Source: JANQIO01 sp043585095
GTDB taxonomy: Bacteria > Pseudomonadota > Gammaproteobacteria > Pseudomonadales > Halieaceae
Length of the DNA stretch: 64,000 nucleotides
Reading direction: 5' to 3'
NCBI GenBank assembly: GCA_043585095.1
Contig: CP121321.1
Span: 496,001-560,000 of the forward strand
Shown here: one piece after another, positions 28,169 through 36,371 of the stretch
How positions within the stretch are numbered: position 1 is the first letter of the stretch
How the letters are laid out: each line of letters starts with the position of its first letter
Notes under the pieces: model-generated
Told to the model about the DNA's origin: nothing
What the model saw: only the letters and a program-made list of their open reading frames with translations
Database searches by the model: none
Program-made: the position numbers and the translations under genes

Positions 28169-29173
28169 ATGCATACAGCAGTAAACGAGTTTCTGACCCC
28201 GCGTGTCATAAATGTCGACGAAAAAGGCGACACACGTGCGCAGGTCACTCTAGAGCCCTTAGAGCGCGGCTTTGGCCACACATTGGGTAACGCCCTGCGT
28301 CGGATTCTGCTTTCTTCGATGCCAGGCTGCGCCATTACCGAGGTTGATATTGACGGCGTTGACCACGAGTACACGTCGATGGAAGGTGTGCAGGAAGATG
28401 TCATTGAGATCCTGCTCAACCTGAAAGGCGTTGCGCTGGTCATGCACGGCAAGGATTCAGCGGAGCTGGTGCTCAGCAAGCAGGGCCCTGGCGTTGTGAC
28501 AGCTGCAGATATAACGACGGATCATGAAGTAGAAATTCGCAACCCTGATCACGTTGTTTGCCACCTCAACGACAAGTCCGAAATTCGCATGACGCTGACT
28601 GTTGCCCGAGGCAGAGGGTATTCCCCGGCAGACAGCCGGGAGAATCCCGAAGAGGAAACGCGTGCTATCGGCAGGCTTCAACTCGATGCGACTTTTAGTC
28701 CTATCCAGCGCGTGTCCTATGTCGTTGAGGCGGCTCGCGTAGAGCAGCGCACAGACCTGGATAAGCTGGTGCTGGATCTTGAAACCAACGGGACTATTGA
28801 CCCGGAAGAAGCGATTCGTCGTGCTGCGACGATTCTGCAGCAGCAGCTGTCGGTCTTTGTCGACCTTGAAAGCGAGAAGCTTGAAGAAGCGGCTGAAGAA
28901 GAAGATGAAGTCGATCCGATTCTGCTTCGCCCCGTCGACGATCTTGAGCTCACGGTTCGCTCAGCGAACTGCCTGAAGGCTGAGAACATCTATTACATCG
29001 GTGATTTAGTGCAGCGCACCGAAGTGGAGCTTCTGAAGACGCCTAATCTGGGTAAGAAATCACTCACCGAGATCAAAGACGTGCTGGCGTCTCGCGGACT
29101 GTCTCTGGGCATGCGCCTGGACAACTGGCCGCCTGCTAGCCTAAAGAATGATGATCGGGTGCTCAGCGTCTAA
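28169..29173 (+). CDS. rpoA: RNA polymerase subunit alpha
   Basis: Alpha dimerises to seed RNA polymerase assembly, and its C-terminal domain binds UP elements and activators. The 334-residue protein has the N-terminal dimerisation domain (LEPLERGFGHTLGNALRRILLSSM), an acidic linker near residue 240 (EEAAEEEDEVDP), and the C-terminal domain including RSANCLKAENIYYIGDL and LGKKSLTEIKDVL. Cotranscription with rpsD and rplQ is the normal arrangement. Confidence 0.98.
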   Translation: MHTAVNEFLTPRVINVDEKGDTRAQVTLEPLERGFGHTLGNALRRILLSSMPGCAITEVDIDGVDHEYTSMEGVQEDVIEILLNLKGVALVMHGKDSAELVLSKQGPGVVTAADITTDHEVEIRNPDHVVCHLNDKSEIRMTLTVARGRGYSPADSRENPEEETRAIGRLQLDATFSPIQRVSYVVEAARVEQRTDLDKLVLDLETNGTIDPEEAIRRAATILQQQLSVFVDLESEKLEEAAEEEDEVDPILLRPVDDLELTVRSANCLKAENIYYIGDLVQRTEVELLKTPNLGKKSLTEIKDVLASRGLSLGMRLDNWPPASLKNDDRVLSV

Positions 29174-29234
29174 CGCCGGCCCCTTGCAAAACTATTAACA
29201 CGTGCCGTGATGGCACCGATACGGGATTTAAATC

Positions 29235-29630
29235 ATGCGACACCGCCATAGTGGACGCCAGCTCAACCGCAATAGCTCTCACAGGAAGGCTATGTTCCGT
29301 AACATGACGGCCTCACTGGTTGAGCATGAGTTGATCAAGACAACTCTGCCCAAAGCCAAAGAATTGCGCCGGGTAGCCGAGCCATTGATAACGCTTTCAA
29401 AGAACGACAGCGTTGCTAACCGCCGCTTGGCCTTTGATCGTCTGCGCGATAAGTCTGCAGTTGGCAAGCTGTTTACAGAGCTTGGGCCTCGCTACAAAGC
29501 GCGTCCTGGAGGCTACATCCGCATTCTTAAGTGTGGTTTCCGTACTGGTGACAAGGCGCCGATGGCTTATGTGGAGTTGGTTGATCGCCCTGCATTCGAT
29601 GTTGAAGATGCATTCGAGGATGACGATTGA
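29235..29630 (+). CDS. rplQ: 50S ribosomal protein L17
   Basis: L17 is a large-subunit protein near the tunnel exit. The 131-residue product begins MRHRHSGRQLNRNSSHRKAM and has the conserved HELIKTTLPKAKELRRVAEPLI block. A short acidic tail (DVEDAFEDDD) ends the protein. It closes the alpha operon, 24 bp before a strong terminator. Confidence 0.98.
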   Translation: MRHRHSGRQLNRNSSHRKAMFRNMTASLVEHELIKTTLPKAKELRRVAEPLITLSKNDSVANRRLAFDRLRDKSAVGKLFTELGPRYKARPGGYIRILKCGFRTGDKAPMAYVELVDRPAFDVEDAFEDDD

Positions 29631-29653
29631 TCCAGAATGTAACTCCACGATAG

Positions 29654-29683
29654 AAAAAGCCGGGCATAGCCCGGCTTTTTTTT
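29654..29683. terminator. rho-independent terminator after rplQ
   Basis: AGCCGGGC (29658-29665) pairs perfectly with GCCCGGCT (29669-29676) around a 3-base loop, with five A on the left and eight T on the right. It ends the ribosomal supercluster and can also serve the convergent uvrA transcript. Confidence 0.92.
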
Positions 29684-29791
29684 GCCAGCGGTTTCTGTGG
29701 CCAGGATGTAAACCCGGGGTTCGACGCGAGATCAGGCTCAGAGAAGTCAGATAAGCCGGGATTATCAAGCGCGTCGGCGGGCCGATAGGCT

Positions 29792-32641
29792 TTAAGCGAC
29801 TTTCCTGGCGGCAGCTTCCAGGATCGGCTTCAAAAACCGTCCCGTATGGGACGCGCTGCTGGCAGCAATGTCTTCTGGCGTGCCGGTCGCGATGATATTA
29901 CCACCACCGCTGCCGCCTTCTGGGCCCAGGTCAACCACCCAGTCTGCTGTTTTGATGACGTCCAGATTGTGTTCGATGATAACCACGGTGTTGCCATGGT
30001 CACGCAGCCGGTGTAGGACCGCCAGCAGTTGCTGGATGTCGTGGAAATGTAGCCCGGTAGTGGGTTCATCGAGTATATAAAGTGTTTTGCCTGTATCTCG
30101 CTTGGACAGCTCCCGGGAAAGCTTTATGCGCTGAGCCTCGCCCCCGGAAAGCGTGGTAGCGGCCTGTCCTAAGCGAATATAGGACAGACCCACGTCCATC
30201 AGTGTCTGCAGTTTCTTGGCGATTGCAGGGACGGCGGCAAAGAAATCCAGCGCATCCTCTACCGTCATTTCGAGCACTTCGTGAATGCTCTTGCCCTTGT
30301 AGCGAATCTCTAATGTCTCACGGTTGTACCGCTTGCCTTTGCAGATGTCACAGGGGACATAAATATCCGGCAGAAAGTGCATTTCAACTTTGGTTACCCC
30401 ATCGCCCTGGCAGGCCTCACAGCGACCGCCTTTCACGTTAAAGCTGAATCGACCGGGCTTGTAGCCCCTGGATCTGGCTTCTTGCGTTCCCGCGAACAGT
30501 TCGCGAACCGGCGTAAATATGCCCGTGTAGGTGGCAGGGTTTGAGCGAGGGGTTCGCCCGATAGGGCTCTGGTCAATGTCGATACACTTGTCGATATGCT
30601 TCAGGCCATCCACCTGTCGGTAGCTGGCTGCCGTTAGGGTAGTAGCGCCATTTAGTTCTGTTGCGGCGATGGGGAAAAGCGTTGCGTTAATAAGAGTAGA
30701 CTTGCCACTGCCCGACACACCTGTGACGCAAGTCATCAAGCCGAGAGGGATCTCCAGGTCGACGTTCTGCAGATTGTTTCCGCTGGCGCCTTTGAGGGAC
30801 AGCGTTTTCTTCTTATCGCGTGGTACTCTCTTCGCGGGTATCTCGATGGCGGTTTTGCCTGAGAGATATGCGCCTGTCAGTGACTTTTTATTTTTCAGTA
30901 TGTCCTTCAGCTTACCCTGAGCGACGATTTCGCCGCCATGCACGCCGGCACCCGGGCCGATATCAATAATGTGGTCTGCGGTGCGGATTGCATCCTCATC
31001 GTGCTCTACCACTAACACGGTGTTGCCAAGATCCCTGAGGTGTATCAGGGTGTTGAGTAGTCGTGCGTTGTCGCGTTGATGCAGTCCAATCGAGGGCTCA
31101 TCAAGGATATACATCACCCCAACCAGTCCTGCGCCTATTTGAGAGGCGAGTCGAATGCGCTGAGCCTCTCCCCCGGAGAGTGTTTCCGCGCTCCGGTTCA
31201 GAGTAAGGTAATTCAGACCGACGTCGACCAGAAAGCGGTAGCGAGCCTGCAGCTCCTTGAGAATCTTCTCAGCAATCTCGCCCTTTCGGCCTTCCAGCTC
31301 CAGTTCGGTGAAGTAGACCTCAGCGTCTCCCACTGACATGTTCACTATTTCTGGCAAGGTGCGCTGGTCGACGAATACGTGCCTGGCGTCTTTACACAAG
31401 CGTGTCCCATCGCAGCTCGGGCAGTTCTGTGTGCTCAAGAACTTGGCCAGCTCCTCTCGGACTGAAGCGCTCTCGGTGTCCCGGTAGCGTCTGTCCATGT
31501 TCGGCAGAATACCTTCGAAGGGGTGAGTGCGCTGGAATACGTCCCCTCTATCATTGATATAGGAAAAGGTAACTTCGTCTTTGCCGCTGCCATGCAAGAT
31601 GATGTCTCGGTGCTTTTTGCTCAGTTTCTTAAAAGGCTTATCGATATCGAAACCATAGTGATCGGCAAGCGAGGTCAGCATGTGAAAGTAGTAAACGTTG
31701 CGCCGGTCCCAGCCGCGTATCGCGCCCTCGGCCAGGCTGGCTTCCGAGTGCAGCACGACTCTGTCTTCATCGAAATACTGCTTAACACCCAGACCGTCGC
31801 AGCCGGGGCAAGCGCCGGCCGGGTTGTTAAATGAGAACAGTTTAGGTTCAAGGTCGGAGATACTATGGCCGCACTCCGGGCAGGCGAAGCGCGCGGAAAA
31901 TAGCAGGTCCTCTATATCCTGCGCATCATCCATGCTGCTGACTGAGGCCAGGCCGTCGGTTAGATCCAGTGCGGTTTCAAAGGATTCGGCTAGCCGTTGT
32001 TTAAGGTCGTCACGAACTTTAAAGCGATCGACTACCACTTCTATCGTGTGTTTTTTGTTTTTCTCCAGTGCGGGCACATCATCCAGATCAACAACACGAC
32101 CGTTCACTCTTGCGCGAACGAAACCGCCGGCGCGCAGCTCTTCGAATATTTGCAGATGTTCGCCCTTGCGTGCCCGGATAACGGGTGCAAGTAGCATTAG
32201 CTTGCTACCCTCCGGCATTGCCAATACGGTGTCGACCATCTGACTGACTGTGCGGGCCTCTAGCGGCTGGTCATGGTCTGGGCATCTCGGCTCACCAGTC
32301 CGTGCAAAAAGCAGGCGCAGATAATCGTAAATCTCAGTGATGGTGCCGACGGTCGAGCGTGGATTGTGAGAGGTCGATTTCTGCTCTATTGAAATGGCCG
32401 GTGACAAGCCTTCTACGTGATCGATATCCGGCTTTTCCATCATGGACAAAAATTGACGGGCGTAGGTGGAGAGCGACTCGACGTACCGACGCTGTCCTTC
32501 CGCATACAAAGTATCGAAGGCCAGTGATGATTTTCCGGAGCCTGAGAGCCCGGTAATAACGACCAGTTTGTCCCGGGGGATATCCAGATCGATATTCTTT
32601 AGGTTGTGAGTGCGAGCGCCGCGGACCTGAATTTCGTCCAT
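29792..32641 (-). CDS. uvrA: excinuclease ABC subunit A
   Basis: UvrA finds bulky DNA lesions and loads UvrB in nucleotide excision repair. The 949-residue protein has two ABC ATPase modules: Walker A GLSGSGKSSLAFDTLY near the N-terminus with signature LSGGEAQRIRLASQIG, and GVSGSGKSTLIN with a second LSGGEAQRIKLSREL. Zinc-finger cysteines are visible (CPECGH with CPGC, and CEAC with CDIC). The ATG at 32641 follows an AGGTGG site and gives the family N-terminus MDEIQVRGARTHNLKNI; an upstream in-frame extension is not homologous. I see no LexA box (CTGT-N8-ACAG) in the 195-bp gap before it. Confidence 0.97.
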   Translation of the reverse strand: MDEIQVRGARTHNLKNIDLDIPRDKLVVITGLSGSGKSSLAFDTLYAEGQRRYVESLSTYARQFLSMMEKPDIDHVEGLSPAISIEQKSTSHNPRSTVGTITEIYDYLRLLFARTGEPRCPDHDQPLEARTVSQMVDTVLAMPEGSKLMLLAPVIRARKGEHLQIFEELRAGGFVRARVNGRVVDLDDVPALEKNKKHTIEVVVDRFKVRDDLKQRLAESFETALDLTDGLASVSSMDDAQDIEDLLFSARFACPECGHSISDLEPKLFSFNNPAGACPGCDGLGVKQYFDEDRVVLHSEASLAEGAIRGWDRRNVYYFHMLTSLADHYGFDIDKPFKKLSKKHRDIILHGSGKDEVTFSYINDRGDVFQRTHPFEGILPNMDRRYRDTESASVREELAKFLSTQNCPSCDGTRLCKDARHVFVDQRTLPEIVNMSVGDAEVYFTELELEGRKGEIAEKILKELQARYRFLVDVGLNYLTLNRSAETLSGGEAQRIRLASQIGAGLVGVMYILDEPSIGLHQRDNARLLNTLIHLRDLGNTVLVVEHDEDAIRTADHIIDIGPGAGVHGGEIVAQGKLKDILKNKKSLTGAYLSGKTAIEIPAKRVPRDKKKTLSLKGASGNNLQNVDLEIPLGLMTCVTGVSGSGKSTLINATLFPIAATELNGATTLTAASYRQVDGLKHIDKCIDIDQSPIGRTPRSNPATYTGIFTPVRELFAGTQEARSRGYKPGRFSFNVKGGRCEACQGDGVTKVEMHFLPDIYVPCDICKGKRYNRETLEIRYKGKSIHEVLEMTVEDALDFFAAVPAIAKKLQTLMDVGLSYIRLGQAATTLSGGEAQRIKLSRELSKRDTGKTLYILDEPTTGLHFHDIQQLLAVLHRLRDHGNTVVIIEHNLDVIKTADWVVDLGPEGGSGGGNIIATGTPEDIAASSASHTGRFLKPILEAAARKVA

Positions 32642-32693
32642 GTACCACCTGTAGGGGTTGTCTGTGAAAGGAGCCGTTGATAGGCAATCCACC

Positions 32694-32723
32694 AGTATAC
32701 CGGGGCAGCCATCCAAGCTTCAA
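32694..32723 (-). promoter_or_regulatory. candidate uvrA promoter
   Basis: Read on the minus strand, TTGAAG (32718-32723) is followed after 18 bp by TATACT (32694-32699), about 50 bp before the uvrA start. The same hexamer pair appears before pgi. No operator is recognised around it. Confidence 0.5.
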
Positions 32724-32836
32724 AATATACGCGCTTAAATGTGCCATGGATGCGCGATGGGCAAGCGATTGCGGTAAGCGGATGCACCCGCGGCGAGTAT
32801 CAGCTACTATTTCCGCCCTTTTTTGGTTTGGCCTCT

Positions 32837-34246
32837 ATGACGAAGTCCTCCCCCATGAATGCGTTGGAGCGGCGCTCGGTTCTGGCGCTGTCAGCGCTGT
32901 ACTGTTTTCGCATGCTTGGCTTGTTCATGGTGTTGCCCCTGCTCATCCTGTATGCGGGAGATTTGGTTGGCAGTACGCCTTTTCTTATCGGTCTTGCCAT
33001 CGGTATATACGGGCTGACTCAAGCCTGTCTTCAGGTGCCGCTGGGGATGCTTTCCGATCGCGTGGGCCGCTTGCCTGTGCTCATAGGCGGCTTGTCAGTT
33101 TTCGCGGCGGGAAGTTTTGTCGCGGGCTCCGCCACAACTATCGAGGGCGTGATATTGGGCCGTCTGCTGCAGGGAGCCGGGGCGATTTCCAGCACTATCA
33201 TGGCTCTGGTGGCGGACCTGACCCGCGACGAGCAGCGCACCAAGGCGATGGCCATAGTAGGCATTAGCATCGGCATTTCATTTGCGATAGCAATTTTGAT
33301 TGGCCCCGTGTTGGCCTCGGCGGGCGGCCTGCCCCTGGTGTTTAACGCCACCGGAATCATGGCGCTGGGTGGCGTGTTGGTTGTTATTTTCGCGATACCC
33401 CGCGTCAAACGCGTTGGCACCCATGGCGAGGTCGGTACCGTGCCGGCGCTTCTAACGCGCACCCTGGCGGACTTTAGCCTGCTCCGGCTGTATGCCGGTG
33501 TGTTCACACTGCACTTTATTCTTATGGCAGCATTTATCGCGCTGCCTCTCGTATTGGAACAAGATCTCGGCGTGCTACGAGAGGCGCACTGGAAGGTTTA
33601 TCTGCCGATTGTTGTGCTGTCCATAGTGGGTATGGTGCCTTTGATCGTACTGGCTGATCGCATGGGTCGCTTGCGTCTTGCATTAGGCATAGGCGTCGGT
33701 GGTCTGGCGCTTTCGCAGTGGCTCGCCAGCGGGACTCACGGGTTTGCCGTTTTTTGTGTGGGCCTGTGGCTGTATTTCCTAACCTTTAATTATCTTGAGG
33801 CTGCGCTACCCAGTCTGGTCTCGAAATCGGTGTATGCCGGTGGCAAAGGCACGGCGCTTGGGGTCTACGCGACATTTCAATTTCTTGGTGCGTTCGCAGG
33901 GGGCGCCAGTGGAGGGCTGGCTATGCAGTTGGGTGGCGTACCGGCAGTTCTGGGGACCTGCTTTGTGGCGGCGCTAATTTGGCTGCCGCTAGCGGTCACA
34001 ACGCGAGCGCCTAAAAATCTGGTCAATCGCACCCTACGGCTGCCTGCCGATCCGGCCGCCGCTGATGCACTGGTAGCGTCGCTACCTAACATGCCGGGCG
34101 TGGAGGATATGTTGCTGATGCGTGAGGAGGCCACCGTGTATCTGAAGGTAGACGAGACCTTGTTTGATTTCGAGCAGGGGGATGATTCGCCAGAAACTCC
34201 AGAGCCGGGCAGCACCCAACCGATATCAGGCACGGTGGGAAGTTAA
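32837..34246 (+). CDS. MFS transporter with C-terminal YAM-like domain (YajR-like)
   Basis: A 469-residue major facilitator superfamily permease. About twelve membrane segments are evident, with the MFS signature between segments 2 and 3 (GMLSDRVGRLPVLIGG) and a second-half counterpart (LADRMGRLRLALG). After the last segment there is a soluble domain of about 75 residues (LVNRTLRLPADPAAADALV, then VEDMLLMREEATVYLKVDE), which resembles the ferredoxin-like YAM domain of E. coli YajR. The ATG at 32837 is chosen because it just precedes the first helix; the ribosome site is weak. The substrate is unknown. It is divergent from uvrA and 134 bp upstream of ssb. Confidence 0.85.
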   Translation: MTKSSPMNALERRSVLALSALYCFRMLGLFMVLPLLILYAGDLVGSTPFLIGLAIGIYGLTQACLQVPLGMLSDRVGRLPVLIGGLSVFAAGSFVAGSATTIEGVILGRLLQGAGAISSTIMALVADLTRDEQRTKAMAIVGISIGISFAIAILIGPVLASAGGLPLVFNATGIMALGGVLVVIFAIPRVKRVGTHGEVGTVPALLTRTLADFSLLRLYAGVFTLHFILMAAFIALPLVLEQDLGVLREAHWKVYLPIVVLSIVGMVPLIVLADRMGRLRLALGIGVGGLALSQWLASGTHGFAVFCVGLWLYFLTFNYLEAALPSLVSKSVYAGGKGTALGVYATFQFLGAFAGGASGGLAMQLGGVPAVLGTCFVAALIWLPLAVTTRAPKNLVNRTLRLPADPAAADALVASLPNMPGVEDMLLMREEATVYLKVDETLFDFEQGDDSPETPEPGSTQPISGTVGS

Positions 34247-34380
34247 GAGAAACATACGCAGCTGAACTGGCCTAACTGCTTCGCGACCAAGCGCTATGAG
34301 CATATTTGCGGTACTGATTGGTCGCTCCATGCTGAACAGGGATGGTATAGTCAGACGCTATTTCGAGTAAGGACGGTGTC

Positions 34381-34911
34381 ATGGCAAGGGGCATAAATAA
34401 AGTTATTTTGGTGGGCAATCTGGGGGCCGACCCTGAGACGCGCTATACGCAATCGGGTGCTGCAGTAACCAACGTTTCGCTGGCTACCAGCGAAAGCTGG
34501 AAGGATAAGCAAACCGGCCAGCCCCAGGAGCGAACCGAATGGCACCGAATCGTGTTTTTTAACCGCCTGGCAGAAATAGCTGGCGAGTATTTGCGCAAGG
34601 GATCAAAGGTTTATGTAGAGGGTTCCCTGCGTACACGCAAATGGCAGGATCAAGGTGGGCAAGATCGCTACACCACAGAGATTGTTGCTGCTGAAATGCA
34701 AATGCTAGACAGTAAAGGCATGGGCCAGGGTGGCGGAGCATATCCGGACCAAGAATTCTCCCCGCCACCACAGCAGGGGTCGCAGCAGCAAGCCCCATCG
34801 CAACACTCCCAACATTCGCCGCAGGCCCAGCCATCCCCGGCTCCGTCCGGTGGCGCACAGCAAGCCCCGGCGGGTGGCTTTGACGATTTTGACGACGATA
34901 TTCCGTTTTGA
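34381..34911 (+). CDS. ssb: single-stranded DNA-binding protein
   Basis: SSB coats single-stranded DNA in replication, recombination and repair. The 176-residue protein has the OB-fold core in its first 110 residues (MARGINKVILVGNLGADPET, TSESWKDKQTGQPQERTEWH). It then has a glutamine/proline/serine-rich linker and the acidic tip DFDDDIPF that recruits partner proteins. The start follows an AAGGA site. In E. coli ssb is divergent from uvrA; here an MFS gene lies between them. Confidence 0.97.
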   Translation: MARGINKVILVGNLGADPETRYTQSGAAVTNVSLATSESWKDKQTGQPQERTEWHRIVFFNRLAEIAGEYLRKGSKVYVEGSLRTRKWQDQGGQDRYTTEIVAAEMQMLDSKGMGQGGGAYPDQEFSPPPQQGSQQQAPSQHSQHSPQAQPSPAPSGGAQQAPAGGFDDFDDDIPF

Positions 34912-34952
34912 GCTTTGCAGGATCAGCTTGGTAATGCCGTGAGCGCAGGGGC

Positions 34953-35864
34953 GTGACAACACTTATCATTGGTGCAGATACTACTTTAGGTCATTCCCTG
35001 TCGAATTTTTTGGATCTCAGGGGTAATGAGTATGTGGCACTGCCGAGATCAGACTGTCGGTGGAAGAGCGAGCGACAAGTCAAAAAAGCTCTGCGGCGTG
35101 ATTCCTACAGTTTTGTAATAGATCTGCGCTTGCAGTCTGCCGTTGATGGTGGATCGCGACTTCACGACATCGATGTAAACCGCTGTGGTTGGTTGGCTTC
35201 GGTATGTCACAAACTCAAAATACCTTTGTTTACCGTGTCCAGTGCTCGGGCATTTTCGGGCGTTGAGGGGCACGCCTACCTTGAGGACGACTATCTGGAT
35301 GGTCAGCCTGAGTTGGCGAAAATGCTGGCTGGCGCTGAAGAGCTCGTCCGCGACCAGTGTATGCAGCACGTTATTCTTCGCCTGGGTACTGTATTTTCAG
35401 AGGTAGGAAGCAACCCGCTAACGCGACTGCTTGCCATGCTCCATGAAAATGGTCACTTGGCGCTTGATAGGCATCACCGGGGCTGTCCGGTGCCCGCCGA
35501 CGATGCGGCGCGGGTTATCTCTGGCATGTTGGATCAGTTTAGTTGCGGGTTGGAGCAGTGGGGCATTTATCACTACTGCAGTTCAGATATCACCAGTTGC
35601 TATGGATTCGGCGAGGTGCTGCTGGCAGCTGCATCGCAGTACGCGTTTTTCACCGAGTTGGAAGCGGAATCGCTGCTGGTGGCCAGGGAAGGCGATGTAC
35701 AAGAATACAAACTGTCGTGTGAGAGGATCAGGGACACGTTTGCGATCAAGCAGCAGCCGTGGAGGGCCAGCGTTGCGGCATGCGTAAAGCAGTTCTATAG
35801 CACCTATACGATTAAGGAGAAGCAGGATGGCGACCGCCACCAAGAGCGCGATGCGACCGCTTGA
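34953..35864 (+). CDS. RmlD-like extended SDR protein, catalytic motif not evident
   Basis: A 303-residue protein whose N-terminus (TLIIGADTTLGHSLSNFL) is a Rossmann nucleotide-binding start, and whose overall pattern resembles dTDP-4-dehydrorhamnose reductase and related epimerases (SSARAFSGVEG, ILRLGTVFSEVG). In the place where the family has YxxxK, this protein reads QPELAKMLAGAEELV at about residues 118-132, with no tyrosine in register. It may therefore be inactive or use another residue. The start is GTG at 34953. The 3' end overlaps moaB by 38 bases, so the two are probably cotranscribed. Its true role is unknown; a link to molybdenum cofactor genes is suggested only by position. Confidence 0.75.
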   Translation: MTTLIIGADTTLGHSLSNFLDLRGNEYVALPRSDCRWKSERQVKKALRRDSYSFVIDLRLQSAVDGGSRLHDIDVNRCGWLASVCHKLKIPLFTVSSARAFSGVEGHAYLEDDYLDGQPELAKMLAGAEELVRDQCMQHVILRLGTVFSEVGSNPLTRLLAMLHENGHLALDRHHRGCPVPADDAARVISGMLDQFSCGLEQWGIYHYCSSDITSCYGFGEVLLAAASQYAFFTELEAESLLVAREGDVQEYKLSCERIRDTFAIKQQPWRASVAACVKQFYSTYTIKEKQDGDRHQERDATA

Positions 35865-36357
35865 TGTAGCGATATTGACGGTTTCCGATACCCGTAGCTC
35901 TGAAAATGACACTTCAGGAGACTTCCTGCGACAAAGCGTGGCGGACGCCGGCCACAGAGAGGCGGATAGCGAGATAGTGAAGGATGATGTCTATCAGATC
36001 CGCGCCACGCTCTCCCGATGGATCGCGGCCGAGGAAATCGACGTCGTATTGATTACTGGCGGCACCGGTTTTTCAGGTCGTGACAGTACCCCTGAGGCGG
36101 TCATGCCACTTTTTGACAAGACAATTGACGGCTTTGGAGAAGTGTTTCGCGCCGTGTCGTATCAAGAGATCGGTTCGTCAACCGTGCAGTCCAGGGCGCT
36201 GGCGGGCTTTGCCAACGATACCGTTATTTTTTGCATGCCCGGTTCGACCGGTGCCTGCCAGACGGCGTGGGGAAAGATCATCAAAGATCAGCTAGACAGC
36301 CGTCATCGCCCCTGCAATTTTGTCGGCGTGCTGGGCCGACACCAGGCGTCTGCTTAG
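35827..36357 (+). CDS. moaB: molybdenum cofactor biosynthesis protein MoaB
   Basis: MoaB belongs to the MoaB/MogA family that adenylylates molybdopterin before metal insertion, although in E. coli MoaB itself has little of this activity. The 176-residue product has the family motifs VAILTVSDTRS, LITGGTGFSGRDSTPEA and FCMPGSTGACQTAW. The ATG at 35827 follows AAGGAGAAGCAGG and lies inside the previous gene. moeA begins 14 bp after the stop codon, so the pair likely carries out consecutive steps. Confidence 0.93.
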   Translation: MATATKSAMRPLDVAILTVSDTRSSENDTSGDFLRQSVADAGHREADSEIVKDDVYQIRATLSRWIAAEEIDVVLITGGTGFSGRDSTPEAVMPLFDKTIDGFGEVFRAVSYQEIGSSTVQSRALAGFANDTVIFCMPGSTGACQTAWGKIIKDQLDSRHRPCNFVGVLGRHQASA

Positions 36358-36371
36358 GACATTTTTTAGGC

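Noticed and set aside
32642..32836. LexA/SOS operator before uvrA
   Set aside because: No CTGT-N8-ACAG or near match was found in this gap. The closest run, CTGTAGGGGTTG, has no second half-site.
32677..33267. 196-codon plus-strand frame overlapping the MFS gene start
   Set aside because: It is out of frame with the clear MFS protein and lacks any membrane or domain pattern.
34318..34351. Possible ssb promoter TTGGTC with TATAGT
   Set aside because: The spacer is 22 bp, too long for a sigma-70 promoter. The -10-like box alone is not enough.
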